Origin: Icerya purchasi
Lineage: Eukaryota; Arthropoda; Insecta; Hemiptera; Monophlebidae
Assembly (NCBI GenBank): GCA_039619475.1
Contig: CM077115.1
Location: 140,256,172-140,320,171, forward strand
Length of the DNA stretch: 64,000 nucleotides
Direction of reading: 5' to 3'
This document shows positions 46,540 through 59,559 of the stretch, in pieces. The position numbers were made by a program, and so were the translations under genes. The notes beneath the pieces were generated by a model, which saw nothing but the letters and a program-made list of their open reading frames with translations, was not told the origin of the DNA and made no database searches. Positions within the stretch are counted from its first letter, which is position 1, and every line of letters begins with the position of its first letter.

Positions 46540-47151
46540 CGAAGGCTCGCTCGGGATATTTTTACATTGCCGTCGATAAAACGAGGAGAAAGTATCTAGC
46601 GTCGACCGAACGGAAATTGCAACTGCCGATGAAGTAGCTCCACTCCAGAAATCAGTTGCGTTTGCAAAGAGGGGAAGAGGGCGGTCATTATAATTCCTAT
46701 TTCTGTCGTACGGGCGATGTCGAAAAAAAGGCCGCCGGTCCACATTAAGGGATGCGAATTAACCCTTAACTAAAGCGAAGAGCCCGCTGGAGAAAATGGA
46801 AGGTGTTCGACCGTTGATGGTGTTCGCGAGAGAAACGATGACGAATCGGCTTTTCGTTCGCTGGAGAAGAATGGTTGCGAATGAACGGCGCAGTGCCAGA
46901 AGCAGGGCGAATGAAGACGGCACGCTTTTCACAGATATCGATCGGCAACGAACCGTGGCCAGCCGGTGACGACGTAGTTTGACCGCAGTCCTTGGCTTTT
47001 CCTTCGTGCAGTAGTAGCGTATGTCACTCGCTCCAAGTTCATTGACACTTAACTCTGTTCGCTGTTCTGAGATCGCGGAGCTCCTATCGTTTTCCCGGTG
47101 TTTTCCAGTGCTGGAATATCGTCAATTAGTTTGCACTTTTCGAAATGGCAG
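46540..47151 (+). promoter_or_regulatory. CpG-richer promoter/5' UTR and first coding exon ATG GCA G
   Basis: Base composition shifts abruptly here to GC/CpG-rich ('gtcgaccgaacgg', 'gcgaatgaacggcgc', 'ggtgacgacgtag'), unlike the AT-rich surroundings. The segment ends with cgaaATGGCAG|gtgagt: a start codon in good context (A at -3, G at +4; 47145-47147) and, two codons later, a consensus donor. This is the usual form of a short first coding exon. No further exon that continues it is visible nearby. The gene is not identified. Confidence 0.55.
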
Positions 47152-50100
47152 GTGAGTACATTACCCCTCTTTTTTCTTAAATGTCGCTTATATTCATATA
47201 TACCTATGTGTGTTTTGTTTTGTTTTTTGTTTGAATTACATTGTCAGGGGACATGGGCATTTTCGCACGAACGGAAGTCGAAATTGGAACGATAAAAAAG
47301 ATTATCTTTCGTGACACTGTCCAGTAACTATGAATTCCAAATTCCAATTTAAAACATCCGTGTCCGACTTGAATAATTATAAATGAATTGTTTTTTTCGC
47401 ACTTGAACTGGTCTCCCTCTTAGTTCGTACGTTTTTACTTTGAAATGATAAATAAATAATAATAATAATAATAATATTGTATCATATTTAGAATTTAAAA
47501 TGTTACCGATTAGTTCGGCATGCGTCTTATGGCGATTTATTTAAACAAAGCTACTATTTCGAAACGGCACATTCTCGTAAACAATATCGTATTTTCGCAC
47601 AGATGGTTATTTCGTAAAAGAAAAATAATCCCGGCGGGATGTTCTAAGCTCGACATCTGCGGATGATTTTTCTTTGTTATTACGCAATAATTATTTTTAA
47701 TAGGCATACTCGATTTTTCTTTCGTCAGTATTGCACTTCTGTTTGTGATTTCAACCAATGTTTGGATATTTAATTTTCTAAGACAGCGAAGAGGGATAGA
47801 GTTTTTCCCCGTTTTTAGGGTTCTCAGAATTTCCGGCGACATGTATTGTACATGTGTAAAATGGCCAAGCCCAATCTAAAATTCCCCCCCCCCCCAGAAC
47901 GAAGAAATGTCACGAAATTATATTGTAATGGTTCTCTTTAACATAGTGAACATATTTTATTCAAATCAACAGTTTTCAGTTTATGTTTTTACTAAAACGA
48001 AATAGTACCGCATGTACCATCGATGTATTTTTGTGCAAAATGTACGTACTTTTTATCGACACGTTTGCGTTTTATACACTTTTTTAACCAAAGGTACATT
48101 GTTAATATTTTCGAAGTGTCTAATCGGAAACGATTGCGCTTAAATGTTAAGAACTGAAAGAACTCACTTATTTTATGTGTACCGACCGCTGGTGGATTTT
48201 TGTAGATTTCTTATTTCCTTATCTCGCGTTATTACTACATGGCGAGTGAAAGTTTGAACTGTTGAAGTTAATGTACGTGTACTTATTTAATTTATATCGA
48301 TGGAACAGAAAATTCGTTTTCTTTCGAGAAAAATTAGAAACGATATTACAAATTCCTGAATCTACTTACAATGTCTGCCTGATAATACTAGAGGCCATAA
48401 AGATATCTTGGATTTCTATTTAATTTCATCGTTTAAATATTTCGGAAATCCGTTGGCGGAAACCTACTGACACGTTAGCACCGTTATTTGTTTTTTTTTT
48501 TTTTTTTTTTATCTTCGTTATCGACATAATTTTGTTTAGATGTTTCTTGCTTCCGTTATTATTCATTGATGATAAAATTTAGGTTCTATTATCACATTAT
48601 ATAAATCACGTTATAAAGATCGATGTGAAAGACGAAAATTTTTCTATTCATTATCGGCAAAAAAATGAATCACACTGTGCTTGAATATACTAATATTGGA
48701 TGTTTTTTGTTTTGTTTTTTTATCGTAATGTCTAAAGTGCATGTTGCAATCTTGTAATCTTGTCTCACATCACAAATTCAAGATAGTGTAGCGATTTGAG
48801 ACTTTTGACGAAGAGAGACGGGGAAACATGTTATTAATATAATTTCTCCGAGATGTTCGAAAATCACTCTACTAATATGGTTTTTCAAGATATCGTCAAA
48901 TTTTCCCGGAAAGAACGGAAAAATCAAATGAAAAAAAAAGGGACACCATTTTCTGGTGTAAATCATTAATCGTAAATTTAACTATTTCGGGTTAACAAGG
49001 AATATCCGTAATAGTTCAAGTGTTTAATTACCAAAAACTTTCCACGAATCAATATGTTTTTTTTTGGTTCCGCCAAAAAAAGGCATGTAACATTTTGCTC
49101 CTCTGTCGTGTGTAGATTGAACGTCATTTATATTTTAATCGCCCCGCAGAGAATTTACGAGTTCTCTTTTTATATCAGTGTCGATTTTATTTCGTACTGT
49201 AAAGATTTAAATAGCCCGAGCTATCGTGGTGTAGTTGATTAGTTAATTGTGTTTCGTTCGGGCAGATTCGATTTCTCCTGCCACACATTGAAACTGTACA
49301 AAAATTGGGTTAATGTCTATAGTTGACGCCCCCCCCCGCACAAAAAAAAAAAAAAAAAACGATCTAAAGGGTCAGTATTGAAGATTTGGTTTCAGTAGAG
49401 GATTTCAGGGGTTTTTTTCGTTTGCTAAATTGTTGTTTCTTTTAAAATGTTACCACACTCAAGAACTGAAATTTTAACAGTGACCGAACATTGGGGGCGT
49501 AGTCGTTGCAGAATAGTGATACGAATGTTTTTAGAATTCAAAGTAAAACTGTGTACTTTACGCCATATTATTCAACGCGTAGTAATTGGACGTTGTTTTT
49601 TTCTCTTTTTAAACGATTCGAATTATCGAGTTCGTTTTTAATAATTTGTATTCTTAAATTCTGTTCTATTTTCTCGATAGTTCATCTCAATTTGTGCTTC
49701 ATTAAGATCCTTTCTCGTATATATATATATTCGAGAACCACATGTGGTTTTCAATCAAAACATTGACATATTCTTTTAGAGTTAATCGGGTAATTCTCCG
49801 GATGCGTGCGTAAAATGCCAACCTTCTTTTCTTCGATAGTTTTTTCTACTTTCTTACACGGTTCTTCATTTGACACATTATTGTTAAGCAAGTTTTTTGT
49901 TTGTTTTCTTCATTCTTTTTTCTTATTAGAAATTGTGAAAATGTTTAAAGAAAATTTACATCCTTTCGAAATAATTTGCTCGACAATTTTCTTCCAACGT
50001 TAATTACGCTTTTCGAGTGACATTAATTTTGAATGGACAGGTCAAATCGATCAATTAGACGTTAAAGTATCTGGCAATTGCAGACGACAGCAAGAACAAT

Positions 50101-50640
50101 ATAATACAATTTAAGTACGTTTATATACTGCATATTTGGGATATTTGCTTGAAATATTGTTTCTATCGAAAGTGTTTTGATCGACAATAGTCAGACATCG
50201 GCACAGACAATGCATCGTATGTATTGTGAAAGAGGACGGAGCTCTAAGTATTTTTGTGTTTAGTGCCCCACGCATGGTCCTTCGGTAGCGGTACATTTCG
50301 CGTGTAAAAAATAACCCGGAATAAATCAAATTTATCACGACCATCAATAATTGTTTTCTTATACGAAAAATCAAAATAAGCTTATTTCTTTTCACGTAAA
50401 AATATGTGTGTAGGTACAGTTGCAGGAAATAATTATGGAATGAGTTTAGAACAACGGACAAAAAACGCTATATGACGCGATTCGGTTAAAAGAAGTAGAA
50501 TAAACCGGAACAGTAATAAACGTGCGTTTCGGAATAAAGGCTTGGTAACGCAACAAGGCTAACGCAGCGAGCATTTCATGCTTCAATGGTTTCTGGCGAC
50601 CTGTTACAGCGAAAAAACGTTCAAAACGTTCGCGCCGAAG
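47152..50640. other. Likely first-intron sequence
   Basis: After the gtgagt donor at 47152 I see no supported exon. Homopolymer runs (C-run at 47884-47894, T-run 48490-48510, A-run 49341-49359) occur. Open frames here are low in complexity. Confidence 0.4.
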
Positions 50641-50650
50641 CCGCTTGTTA

Positions 50651-50845
50651 ATGCCCGATGATGATATACATATGTGTAATATTTTAGGCAGTAGTGTTTC
50701 GTTCGGCTACGATTCGAATTCCGTCGCATCGAAACTTACGAAAAAAGTTTCACTTGGAACTCCTGCAGCAAGACTTTCACTTGTCGTTATGCACAGACAC
50801 TCCTGCTTGCGAATTTCGGCTCGACAGAAGTCAGCCTTACTTAAG
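50651..50845 (+). CDS. Weak candidate first exon, 65 codons
   Basis: The ATG at 50651 opens MPDDDIHMCNILGSSVSFGY and stays open through SARQKSALLK to TTAAG|gtaatc at 50845/50846, in a locally less AT-rich patch. The residues are diverse and Ser/Lys/Arg-rich. The donor is only moderate, and the end phase (0) differs from the nearby candidate first exons. It could be chance. Confidence 0.22.
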
Positions 50846-51835
50846 GTAATCCTTACAAATGTTATATTACACGATGACAAACGGAGAGATTGCTACTCGC
50901 AAAACAGTACTCTTAGCATTCCAGCCTAGCGTAAGTTGTGCTAGAAGGACACACTTCCTTGACTTTACCGCCGACATAAATTTTTTACATTTTTTCCTTT
51001 TAATTTTTTCGCAAATTTTTAATTAATTGCAAGATGTTATTTTTTCATTATTTATATACCTTTATCGCTGCTACATATGTCCGCTAGGTGGTCCTTAGCT
51101 ATTACATATTTTTGTAACAAATGAGTAGTGGGTATGTGTATGAAAAATCATCTGTGTTTCTTCTAGTCGACACTAAAGCGCAAACACTGTGATGGTTAGC
51201 GGAGAATAAATTTTCCGTATTATTTGTTATAAACACAAAATAATCGTAAAATAATTTATCGAAAAATAATAATTTGTAGCAATAAAGATTTGTGTTTTCT
51301 TCTTCATGTTTAACAATGGAATATTCATCTAATTAGTTACTGTAAACAATTTGTAATTTCGACTTGCTAGACGATTGGAACACAAGTTACAAAATAATAA
51401 TAATAGTATTTCCAACCAGCTGCATTAGAACGATAAAATTTAAGTGACATTCGCTTTTTTGTATCTTCGTTAGTTGTCCGAATTTCGTTGTTGCGTCGTC
51501 ATCTCTGTGCGCGTCATTTATTCTGTATTATAGATTACTTTTGTGCGGTACAAGTGTGCGAAAAGGAAAATATACCCAAGCGAAGAAAAGAGGATAGCGT
51601 CAACAGTACCGATTGATGTGTGTGGTCTCAAATTCTTCCCGCACGACAGTTAGATGGACTCTTTTTAAACATTCGACTTCGTTTTAATTTCCGTAATCAG
51701 CTGTTTCTTGTTTGTTTTTGTTTTTTTTTTTTTTTTTGGAACATACGTCTATATTTCCGGTATCGGCCGAATGCTTTTGGTTTGTTTTTTTTTAAAAATT
51801 GAAATTATTAGTTTTCGCGAAAAACGGTAACTCGC

Positions 51836-51944
51836 ATGTCTCGTTCGCACGTTCGTAAACGATCCTTAAAAGCCACCGGTAAGAAGACACTACGTTCGGA
51901 CGGAAGACTAAATGTCGACGAATTAATTAATGAGAAAATTCGAG
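51836..51944 (+). CDS. Candidate alternative first exon (36 codons, phase 1)
   Basis: The ATG at 51836 opens MSRSHVRKRSLKATGKKTLR and continues SDGRLNVDELINEKIR to cgag|gtatgt. It is basic at the start, acidic/helical at the end, and complex in composition. The DNA just upstream (51480-51660) is CpG-richer, as expected for a promoter. It ends in phase 1, the same as the exons at 47145 and 52189. No recognised family. Confidence 0.45.
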
Positions 51945-52188
51945 GTATGTGTTCGGACGACAGTTACGAATTTTAAGAAATATCTAAAATTATTATTGTT
52001 ATTTTTTTTTTTTTTTTACAACAACCTGAAGACGGACTAAAATCTTTTTGCCAAAAAGCGAGAGAAATGATTAGAAGTAGAATGTGTTAATAATAGAAAT
52101 CGGTAAAAAAATTGAGGTGATCGGAAATAGAAATTGGTAGTATAGAGATGCAGAAAAAAGTGAGTGATAAACTCGTGCAAAGTGAACT

Positions 52189-52303
52189 ATGGAAAGGAAA
52201 AAAAGTCCTTTAACTCGCTATAGGAGAGACGCGATAAAGAAACGTCGTTGCGAAACCCCGGTTGATGAAGTAAACTGCGAAGATATACAGCTAAAACAAC
52301 AAA
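52189..52303 (+). CDS. Candidate alternative first exon (38 codons, phase 1)
   Basis: The ATG at 52189 opens MERKKSPLTRYRRDAIKKRR and continues CETPVDEVNCEDIQLKQQ to caacaaa|gtgagt, a consensus donor. Like the exon 350 bp upstream it has a basic start, an acidic/helical end, and phase 1. Not recognised. Confidence 0.45.
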
Positions 52304-52439
52304 GTGAGTTCCATTTGATACCAGACAGATTGTGTATAAGCATTAAGCATTTCGTAATGCGTTAAATCATTTGAAAAGAATATTTACGAGGCCGGTAGTT
52401 CCTTGTGTCCTGGATTTCTCCGATATTCAATTATTTCAG

Positions 52440-52475
52440 GCGGGGGATAAAGACGAGAGCGACTTAAATAGCGAG
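52440..52475 (+). CDS. Candidate 36-bp micro-exon (AGDKDESDLNSE)
   Basis: An acceptor ttatttcag and a donor GAG|gtaagt enclose 36 bp encoding twelve acidic residues in phase 0. After a phase 1 exon the same DNA would meet TAA at once, so it cannot follow the three phase 1 first exons. Either it belongs to a different transcript or the sites are chance. Confidence 0.25.
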
Positions 52476-53138
52476 GTAAGTCTTTCAGCAGTTTTGAACA
52501 TACATGGAAAAACGGAACAAAACGTTTCATTAAACGTTAACGATCTCATGTACAATGTGACACATGACAAAGGTTAAGAAAAAAAAACAAAAAAAACGCG
52601 AAAACTTTAAAGTTTTTTCAAGGTTAGCTGCTGCGATGATTTCTAATTACCAATTTTTTAATATTCAGTTTCCACCTTTGGCTGAGGTACTATCAAACTC
52701 CACTAAGCTGTCACGACAGAAATTTAAATTTTTTTTTTTTTCTCAAAAAAGGTTGATATACCATTTTTGGGAACTACCGAATAGCAACTGTTCAACGAGT
52801 TACTCTGATTTTTGGGCGTAAAACGAAAAATCAGTTATTCTTTACGCAATCGCCTACAACGAATAAATTGCAAACCCCGCTAGTAAAAATATTAATAATT
52901 CAGTTCATCCCACCGACAAAAAAAAAAAAAAAAATAGAAAATTTTTAAAGATTTAAAATACCAAAAAAGAAACCATCCTGAGATGGTTTCAGACGATTAA
53001 AAGAAAAGAAAAAAAGAAAAAAAGGAAAAAAAAATCAAATAAAAAAAAAGCATCATTTTTCGGTGTATGTATATCTCTAATTATAAATTTTTAGTAATAA
53101 AGAATCTTTTTCCATTCTCTGTTTGTTAAATATAGAAA

Positions 53139-53450
53139 TATAGTATAAGTTATAATAATAACTGCGATAATAAACAATTATAACAAACAATATATAATAA
53201 GAACAAAATAAATTTCTTACTTAGTAACGTTTTCGGGCATTATCAGCTAAAACACAATTCCCACTATGTGTGATCAGAGACAATATTTCTTGTGATTTAG
53301 AACTTGTCTCTCTGATCGCATATAGTGGGAATTGTGTTTTAGCTGATAATGCCCGAAAACGTTACTAAGTAAGAAATTTATTTTGTTCTTATTATATATT
53401 GTTTGTTATAATTGTTTATTATCGCAGTTATTATTATAACTTGTACTATA
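53139..53450. repeat. Foldback element, about 145-bp arms, 22-base loop
   Basis: The arms start TATAGTATAAGTTATAATAA (left) and, reversed, TATAGTACAAGTTATAATAA (right). They carry 'cttagtaacgttttc' and 'gggcattatcagctaaaac' internally. The loop is at about 53284-53305. Arms differ at very few positions. No coding content. Confidence 0.93.
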
Positions 53451-55190
53451 TTTATAAAATTTTAAGTATCTCGGTTTACGAGGAATATATACGGGCAAAC
53501 CGATCTTCCTACTCCATATTGCGCTTCTCTTAGTTCCTGTCTTTCTTTCATTTCCAATTATATTGATTATTTCCTACTAACAAAATTTGATATCGTATAA
53601 AGATATAATTTATTTATTTAAAATCGCTCGGCAGCCAGGGCCTGACTCGTTCCTTTTCTAATTGTTTCTAGGTAAAGGTTCCCGGTTGACGAGCCCAAAA
53701 AAAAATTTAAAAAAAATTAAAAAAAAAAAAAACAAATAAAAACCAAAAAATTTTCGTTTTTCGCTGCAACGAAGAAAACGTGCTAGTCAAATTAAATCGA
53801 AATAATTACTAAATTTATTAATTGCTTCCGGGGCGTCACAGCCTTGATTTTATTGCCGATTACCGAAAATTTGGTAATAAAAAATTCGAATCGCATACAA
53901 ATTACAAAAAAAGAGCACCACCTTTTATTTGACAAACCGCCTTAACGTTCCCCAGAGCTGGTAATTAATTAGCGATATTTCGACTGGCTATTTTTCGTTA
54001 ATTCTGTGCAGATATTATTCCGACAGAAATGTGTGTTTATAAATTTATGCGAATTTATCGAAAACGAAAGGAAATAATTACAAGTATGTTAAAATCTAGA
54101 CTGCAAAAACTAAATAATTTCGCGGTAGCATTTAAAAATCGAGCAAAAACGAACAATTGGAAAAGAGCATCGACTGAAGAAAAACGCCAAAAGACAACCC
54201 TTGTCGAAATAATTCTTCTACTCGTCTGTACGTAATTTAGCGCATGCAGTTTGATCAAATGGGAGTAAGAAAAAAACGAACAGAGAAAGTCAGAGAGAGA
54301 AAGATGAAGTGTAGAGAATGACTAACAAGGTTTCTTTTCATACGTGGAAAACGATTATTTCACGGAAGAATAGCGGCATTGCTTTTGTGTACTTATCGAA
54401 TGGGGGGGGGGGAAAGTACTTACGCGCCGAAAACAATAGACCAAGACTGTGAAGTGCAGGCAGGTCTGCGACGCGAGACCAGTCGCGTTGGTGAAATCGT
54501 GCGTGATGAAATGCACCGTGTCAAAGAAAGTCTTCTATAAAATAATGCACAATTATTCATATTAATGGCTTAGGTTTTATTCGTTGCAGAGAAAATCAAA
54601 TTGACTAATAACAGCGCAGTTCTGCACGGCGACGGAAGCGCGAAGCGGAAATAATTCTTTCGCAATATACCCTTCTCACAGTCGCAAGTACTGCACCGTT
54701 CGTTTACACTTCAATAGTCTTTATAGAGCCCTCGGATACATTATGCTCCGTGCTCCAATAAAATCCAGACACATTACGGTAGCCGGTAATTTTAAACCGA
54801 ATATTCTTTTATCTTTTCGAAACTTACCTTCTTAATTTAGTTTTTTTTTTTTTTAGCGAAATTTTAAAAAAGCTTAAAATACCACTTTTGGTTATTTTCG
54901 CACATTTTAGTTTATGTAGTAGAGAGAGAACGAACTTTTTTAGTTTTAATATTAATAAAATCTTTAAAGCTAAGTAAAATACATACTCTCGTCGGGGTTC
55001 GACCTCCGTTCCCCTACTCCGAAATTAAGGACTGCGTGGATTAAATGAGCCGAAATTCAGAATAAGTTTATTTCTTTTTAATTTTTGACGAAAGAAAAAG
55101 AGATTAAAATTTTTTCCTGAATTCTATAGAAACGACTATTTTTTACTTGTTTTTATTGCAGTTAATTCAAATATTGCATATGTAATAATT
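53451..55190. other. Spacer; mixed composition, no supported gene
   Basis: A CpG-richer patch at 54420-54720 ('gcgacgcgagacc', 'gacggaagcgcg') resembles the promoter patches at 46.8 and 59.8 kb, but no ATG-donor exon is convincing. A G-run lies at 54403-54412. Confidence 0.35.
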
Positions 55191-55272
55191 GACTACAAGG
55201 CTTTATAGTGTACTATTTATAAATAAATATATTTTATGTAGGTGAATACATGCCTGTTTGTTATAAACTCTG

Positions 55273-55668
55273 TATAGTAAAAACCAACTTTAATAACAAA
55301 CAAATATAAGGGTAAAAAATAATTTATAACAATAAATTAGATAAATACCTTAACTAGTAACGTTTTCCTGGCATAACCCATCATCAGCTAAAACTAACTT
55401 AATCAAAACACAAAACACACTGGAACGAATATAAGGAATACAAGTGTATATATATAGTATGTTTGTTCCTCCTTTGAATTTACTCTATATATATACACTC
55501 GTATTCCTTATATTCATTCCAGTGTGTTTTGTGTTTTGATTAAGTTAGTTTTAGCTGTTGATGGGTTATGCTGGAAAACGTTACTAGTTAACGTATTTAT
55601 CTAATTTATTGTTATAAATTATTTTTTACCCTTATATTTGTTTGTTATTAAAGTTGGTTTTTATTATA
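55273..55668. repeat. Foldback element, about 180-bp arms
   Basis: The outer ends are TATAGTAAAAACCAACTTTA and, reversed, TATAATAAAAACCAACTTTA. The arms contain 'ctagtaacgttttcc', 'catcatcagctaaaac' and 'acacaaaacacactgg'. The core 'agtaacgttttc...tcagctaaaac' is shared with the foldback at 53139. The loop is about 29 bases around 55456-55484. Confidence 0.93.
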
Positions 55669-55674
55669 AATATA

Positions 55675-55755
55675 TTTTATGATAATATACACATATAGGT
55701 TTATAAAAATGTTTTTGTAACCCTTCTCTGAAATTTTGGTCTAGATGTGACCCTG
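55675..55755 (-). repeat. End of a CAGGGYC hAT-type element
   Basis: On the minus strand it starts CAGGGTCACATCTAGACC and continues AAAATTTCAGAGAAGGGTT, matching the left end of the element at 30186. The octamer after it, aatacata, resembles aatacatg at 55245-55252, so the foldback may be inserted within this element. Confidence 0.55.
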
Positions 55756-56375
55756 AATACATATATGTGCGAATCATTGAAAACACTAAGTTGTTTGAAA
55801 TGTAATTTTCCTTTACGAAGGAATTTAATGCAAATTTTTGTACGTCTAAAAAACAAAAAAAAAAAAAAATCATTAAACTGGAATGTAGAGAAAAAAGGGA
55901 TGACTTTTTATGGTAAATTTAGAAAAATCAAGTTGATCCTGTACTATACAAAGAACCATCTCCCCTTGCATGTCAGTAGGATCGTTCAAAAACTAGTAAG
56001 TTCTGGTAATATTCACTGAGAGCATAAAGATATGTGTCGTTACAAAAACGCTGACACCAATCTTAACAGTAGCTAAAAGGAGAAGGTTTGAGATAGCGTC
56101 CGAGCGAAGGTGAGATTTTGGCCGAAGATTACTCAAAGATTTCATTAGATATATTTACTTTTTAATTTTGTAATTATTATTAGATTTTAAATTCAATAAC
56201 TATTTTTGTTAAATGGCAAATTATAAAACAATTCTGGAAAAGTAATTACCATAAAAATGGAATGTAGCACTTCGATAATTTAAATACTTCATTTTTAAAC
56301 AGGAAATCCAAAATGAAATTAGATGTACAATTTCCATTCTTATTTGATGAAAAATACTATTTGCAGCGTTCTTAA

Positions 56376-56850
56376 TTATATGGAAAATTTACTTAATTAT
56401 ATGAACAATTTACTTAATTATATGAATAATTTACTTAATTATATGAACAATTTACTTAATTATATGAATAATTTACTTAATTATATGAACAATTTACTTA
56501 ATTATATGAATAATTTACTTAATTATATGAACAATTTACTTAATTATATGAATAATTTACTTAATTATATGAACAATTTACTTAATTATATGAATAATTT
56601 ACTTAATTATATGAACAATTTACTTAATTATATGAACAATTTACTTAATTATATGAATAATTTACTTAATTATATGAACAATTTACTTAATTATAAAAAA
56701 AATTTACTGAATTATAAAAAAAATTTACTGAATTATATGAAGAATTTACTGAATTATATGAAAAAATTTACTGAACTATATGAAAAATTTACTGGACTAT
56801 ATGAAAAATTGACTTAATTACATGAAAAATTTACTGAATTATATGAAAAA
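56376..56850 (+). repeat. 21-bp minisatellite, about 22 units, open in one frame
   Basis: The unit atgaataatttacttaattat repeats about 22 times, with variants gradually diverging at the right end (aaaaaaaatttactgaattat). In one plus frame it encodes repeated MNNLLNY because 21 is a multiple of three; the frame is open from 56323 to 56817. For most of its length units with AAC-AAT and AAT-AAT alternate, a 42-bp higher order. Nothing suggests it is expressed. Confidence 0.95.
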
Positions 56851-59550
56851 TGTACTCATCGCTATTTAAAAATTTGTCTAGCAGCTATGCTCATTGGAGA
56901 TATGGATATTTATTAACACCTTTTTTTTTAAAAAATAACCAAAGAGGCGGGGGGACTACTGGAATGCCAGTATTTGAAAATATCTCTGTATTTCCCTGCA
57001 AGTTAAATGTTCTTTTTGAATTTGAATGATGTAGTTAACTCGTTTTTTCCAAATACGTGTTAAGCCTTCGACCTCAGCCTTATTTTAGAGGTGAAGCCGA
57101 ATATTTGGCCGAACTCTTAGCGATTTCTAAGAATTTTAAGTCTGTATTGATTCAGTCATTCTTTCCCCAAAATAGAAAAGTTTACTTCGGCGATATTGTT
57201 AATTTATTAGAGGAGCTTTTCATCGAATTAATTGTCAAACGTGTATGAAATCTTCGTGGTAAATAAGTGCACTGGTTAACTCTTAATTCTCGTATTAATT
57301 TGTTCGTTTTTTCTTATATCATCTCTGTTCTTCAGTCACTGGACAGTATTACTCCATCATAATGTGTTCATCTTGAATTGCCTTAACGCGACATTCGTGT
57401 ATGATACCGAATAAAGTGTTGTCCAACACGGTTTTATTTTTTCACATTTTTCGACTCCAATTCGGACAGCATTGCAGCCCTATGCTTGTAGAGGATATTT
57501 TCTGTTCACTATAAAATTTCCTCGCAAAATTCAGGGATCACTTGCGTGGGGACACCTACTATGTATACTTGGAGTTGGACCTGGTCATGAGGAAACCGCT
57601 AGAACCCTCGGGAGTTGATACACTACTTGGAATAACAAATTTCAATTGACTTATTCTTTGAAAACATATTTAATTTACTTTTTGCATAGCAGTTTCTACT
57701 TCCCTGATGCATTTAACGTGATTCCCAGGAATGTGGTAATAATTAATAACACCTATTCATTTATATGTGTACGTACATGTATTGTAAACATTTAAATTTA
57801 CCTGTTTTTTTATTATTAATCATTTATTTATTATTATTAATACCGGAGTAATTTTAGTGAAAATCACATTGATAATACGCCGATGGAATAATTTTATAGT
57901 TATCATCCTCTTGAACTTATTTGATCAAACGCCTACACAACACTGAAAGATATTAACGTTTTTACACGTTAATTTACTTTGGAAAGGAAAATGAATTATA
58001 AAACCGATGCTTATTTTTTCTTAAAAATATATCTCGCGCACGAATGAGCTTTATATTATAATAATTTATAAATATTTAAAAGAATTAATTAATTCAGTCT
58101 AATTTCACTGGTAAAATTTTTAACATAGGCTTTTACTGTAATGTTTTTTTTTTTTTATATACACCTATCTTTTTCTAATTCCAATTCACATAATATTTCC
58201 GTACTTTTAACGGGGAATAGTTGTTACACTTCTGATAAACAGATTACTTACACAAAATTATTATAAACTTTTCTTTTAGCTGATTCGAAAATAAATAGAA
58301 ATTCGTTAAATACTGAAAATTGCTATTATTTAGAATTTATTCATTTAATGATTTAATTCGCTTTTTGTCAAAAATTATTTATTTTTCATTTCGAAATTAT
58401 AACATTCATCTAATAAAATGTTTCACGATCACATTGTTTAATCAAGTACTTAGCCAAGGCATTATTAGTACCCCTCCCTTCCTTAATTTTTTTTGAAAAT
58501 ATAATATCGATTGTAGGCAAAATAGATTTATACCGCTGAAATTAACGAGAAATTCTTACGTGAATCAAAAAATTCGTTTTTTTCTCTTGTATTATTCGTA
58601 TTATATGGATAGTTCCCGTTTTTTTTGTTAAAAAAAAACGAATCAATGGAGCAGATTGGAATGAAAATAGGGTAATTCTTCGACTGATTTTTAGCTATAT
58701 CTTTGGACTGTTTCTAATATCCAGGTATGGGGGAGAGTATTCTAATGCAGATTAGTACGTAACACTTTGGCTATTAATCATTAGTAATGTCGTAGATATG
58801 AAATGCAGAATAGAACGTATGAGACGGATTTTCAGTTCCACTACTGTTAGACGACACAAATTTCGGCCAGCTCAGTAGTTCCGTTATTTCAATGGTCGAG
58901 TTGACAAAAATCTTAAAACCCATATTTATTCGTGGGTTGATAACATTTTAATTATCTGACTATTCTTTTTTCTCTTCAATTTACATATATATGGTAAATA
59001 ACATTGGTAATGTTTCAAGTGTCAGCGGCGTTTGTTATATTAATAAAAATGTCTCTCTAAAGTGACAGACCCACTTTTTTACTGACTTCAAAAATAGAAG
59101 GTTACGCGTGTATGTTGTACTCATGCGAACCGATTTTAATGATTTTCATTCGAAAATGTACCGGTCAGTAACGGTAGCGCATGAACGAGCGAATCTAAAA
59201 TGACAATGCCGGTAATTATTCAAAAAATACAAAGTTGCCAGGTATTATTCGGAACGAATATAGAGCCCAATGAATTAAAAAGAGTAACATTGAAACGAGG
59301 CGGAAAATATATAATACCGAGCAGATGAGATGAATAGAAATAGGCGCTGAATAGTTTTTAAGCCAAATGAATTAGTGGCGATACTAGAGAACACGTCTAG
59401 TTTCGTCATTGGTACGTTTTTCTCTCAATGACAAAAAACGAAACGAGCGATGTGATTGTTCTCTACCGAAAATATTTAGCGCGATGTGATCCCCCCTCCC
59501 GAGTGTATCGGTGAATTGGTAACAGCACTAAATCAACGTGCGGCGACAGT
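56851..59550. other. Spacer with no supported gene
   Basis: The part 57040-57600 is less AT-rich and has a 63-codon open stretch ending at 57248 (LAELLAISKNFKSVLIQSFF) preceded by 'ttattttag', but without a usable donor. The rest is AT-rich. Confidence 0.35.
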
Positions 59551-59559
59551 GATGATGAC

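Noticed and set aside
46311..46637. 108-codon open frame beginning MTGVDILKTRQTLSKWKKQE
   Set aside because: Highly Lys/Arg-rich with no family or splice evidence, and it runs into the promoter-like region. Most likely a chance frame or 5' UTR sequence.
52371..52577. 68-codon frame containing RPVVPCVLDFSDIQLFQAGD
   Set aside because: The first part would be intronic if the ttatttcag acceptor is used. Only the 36-bp piece is kept, as a weak candidate exon.
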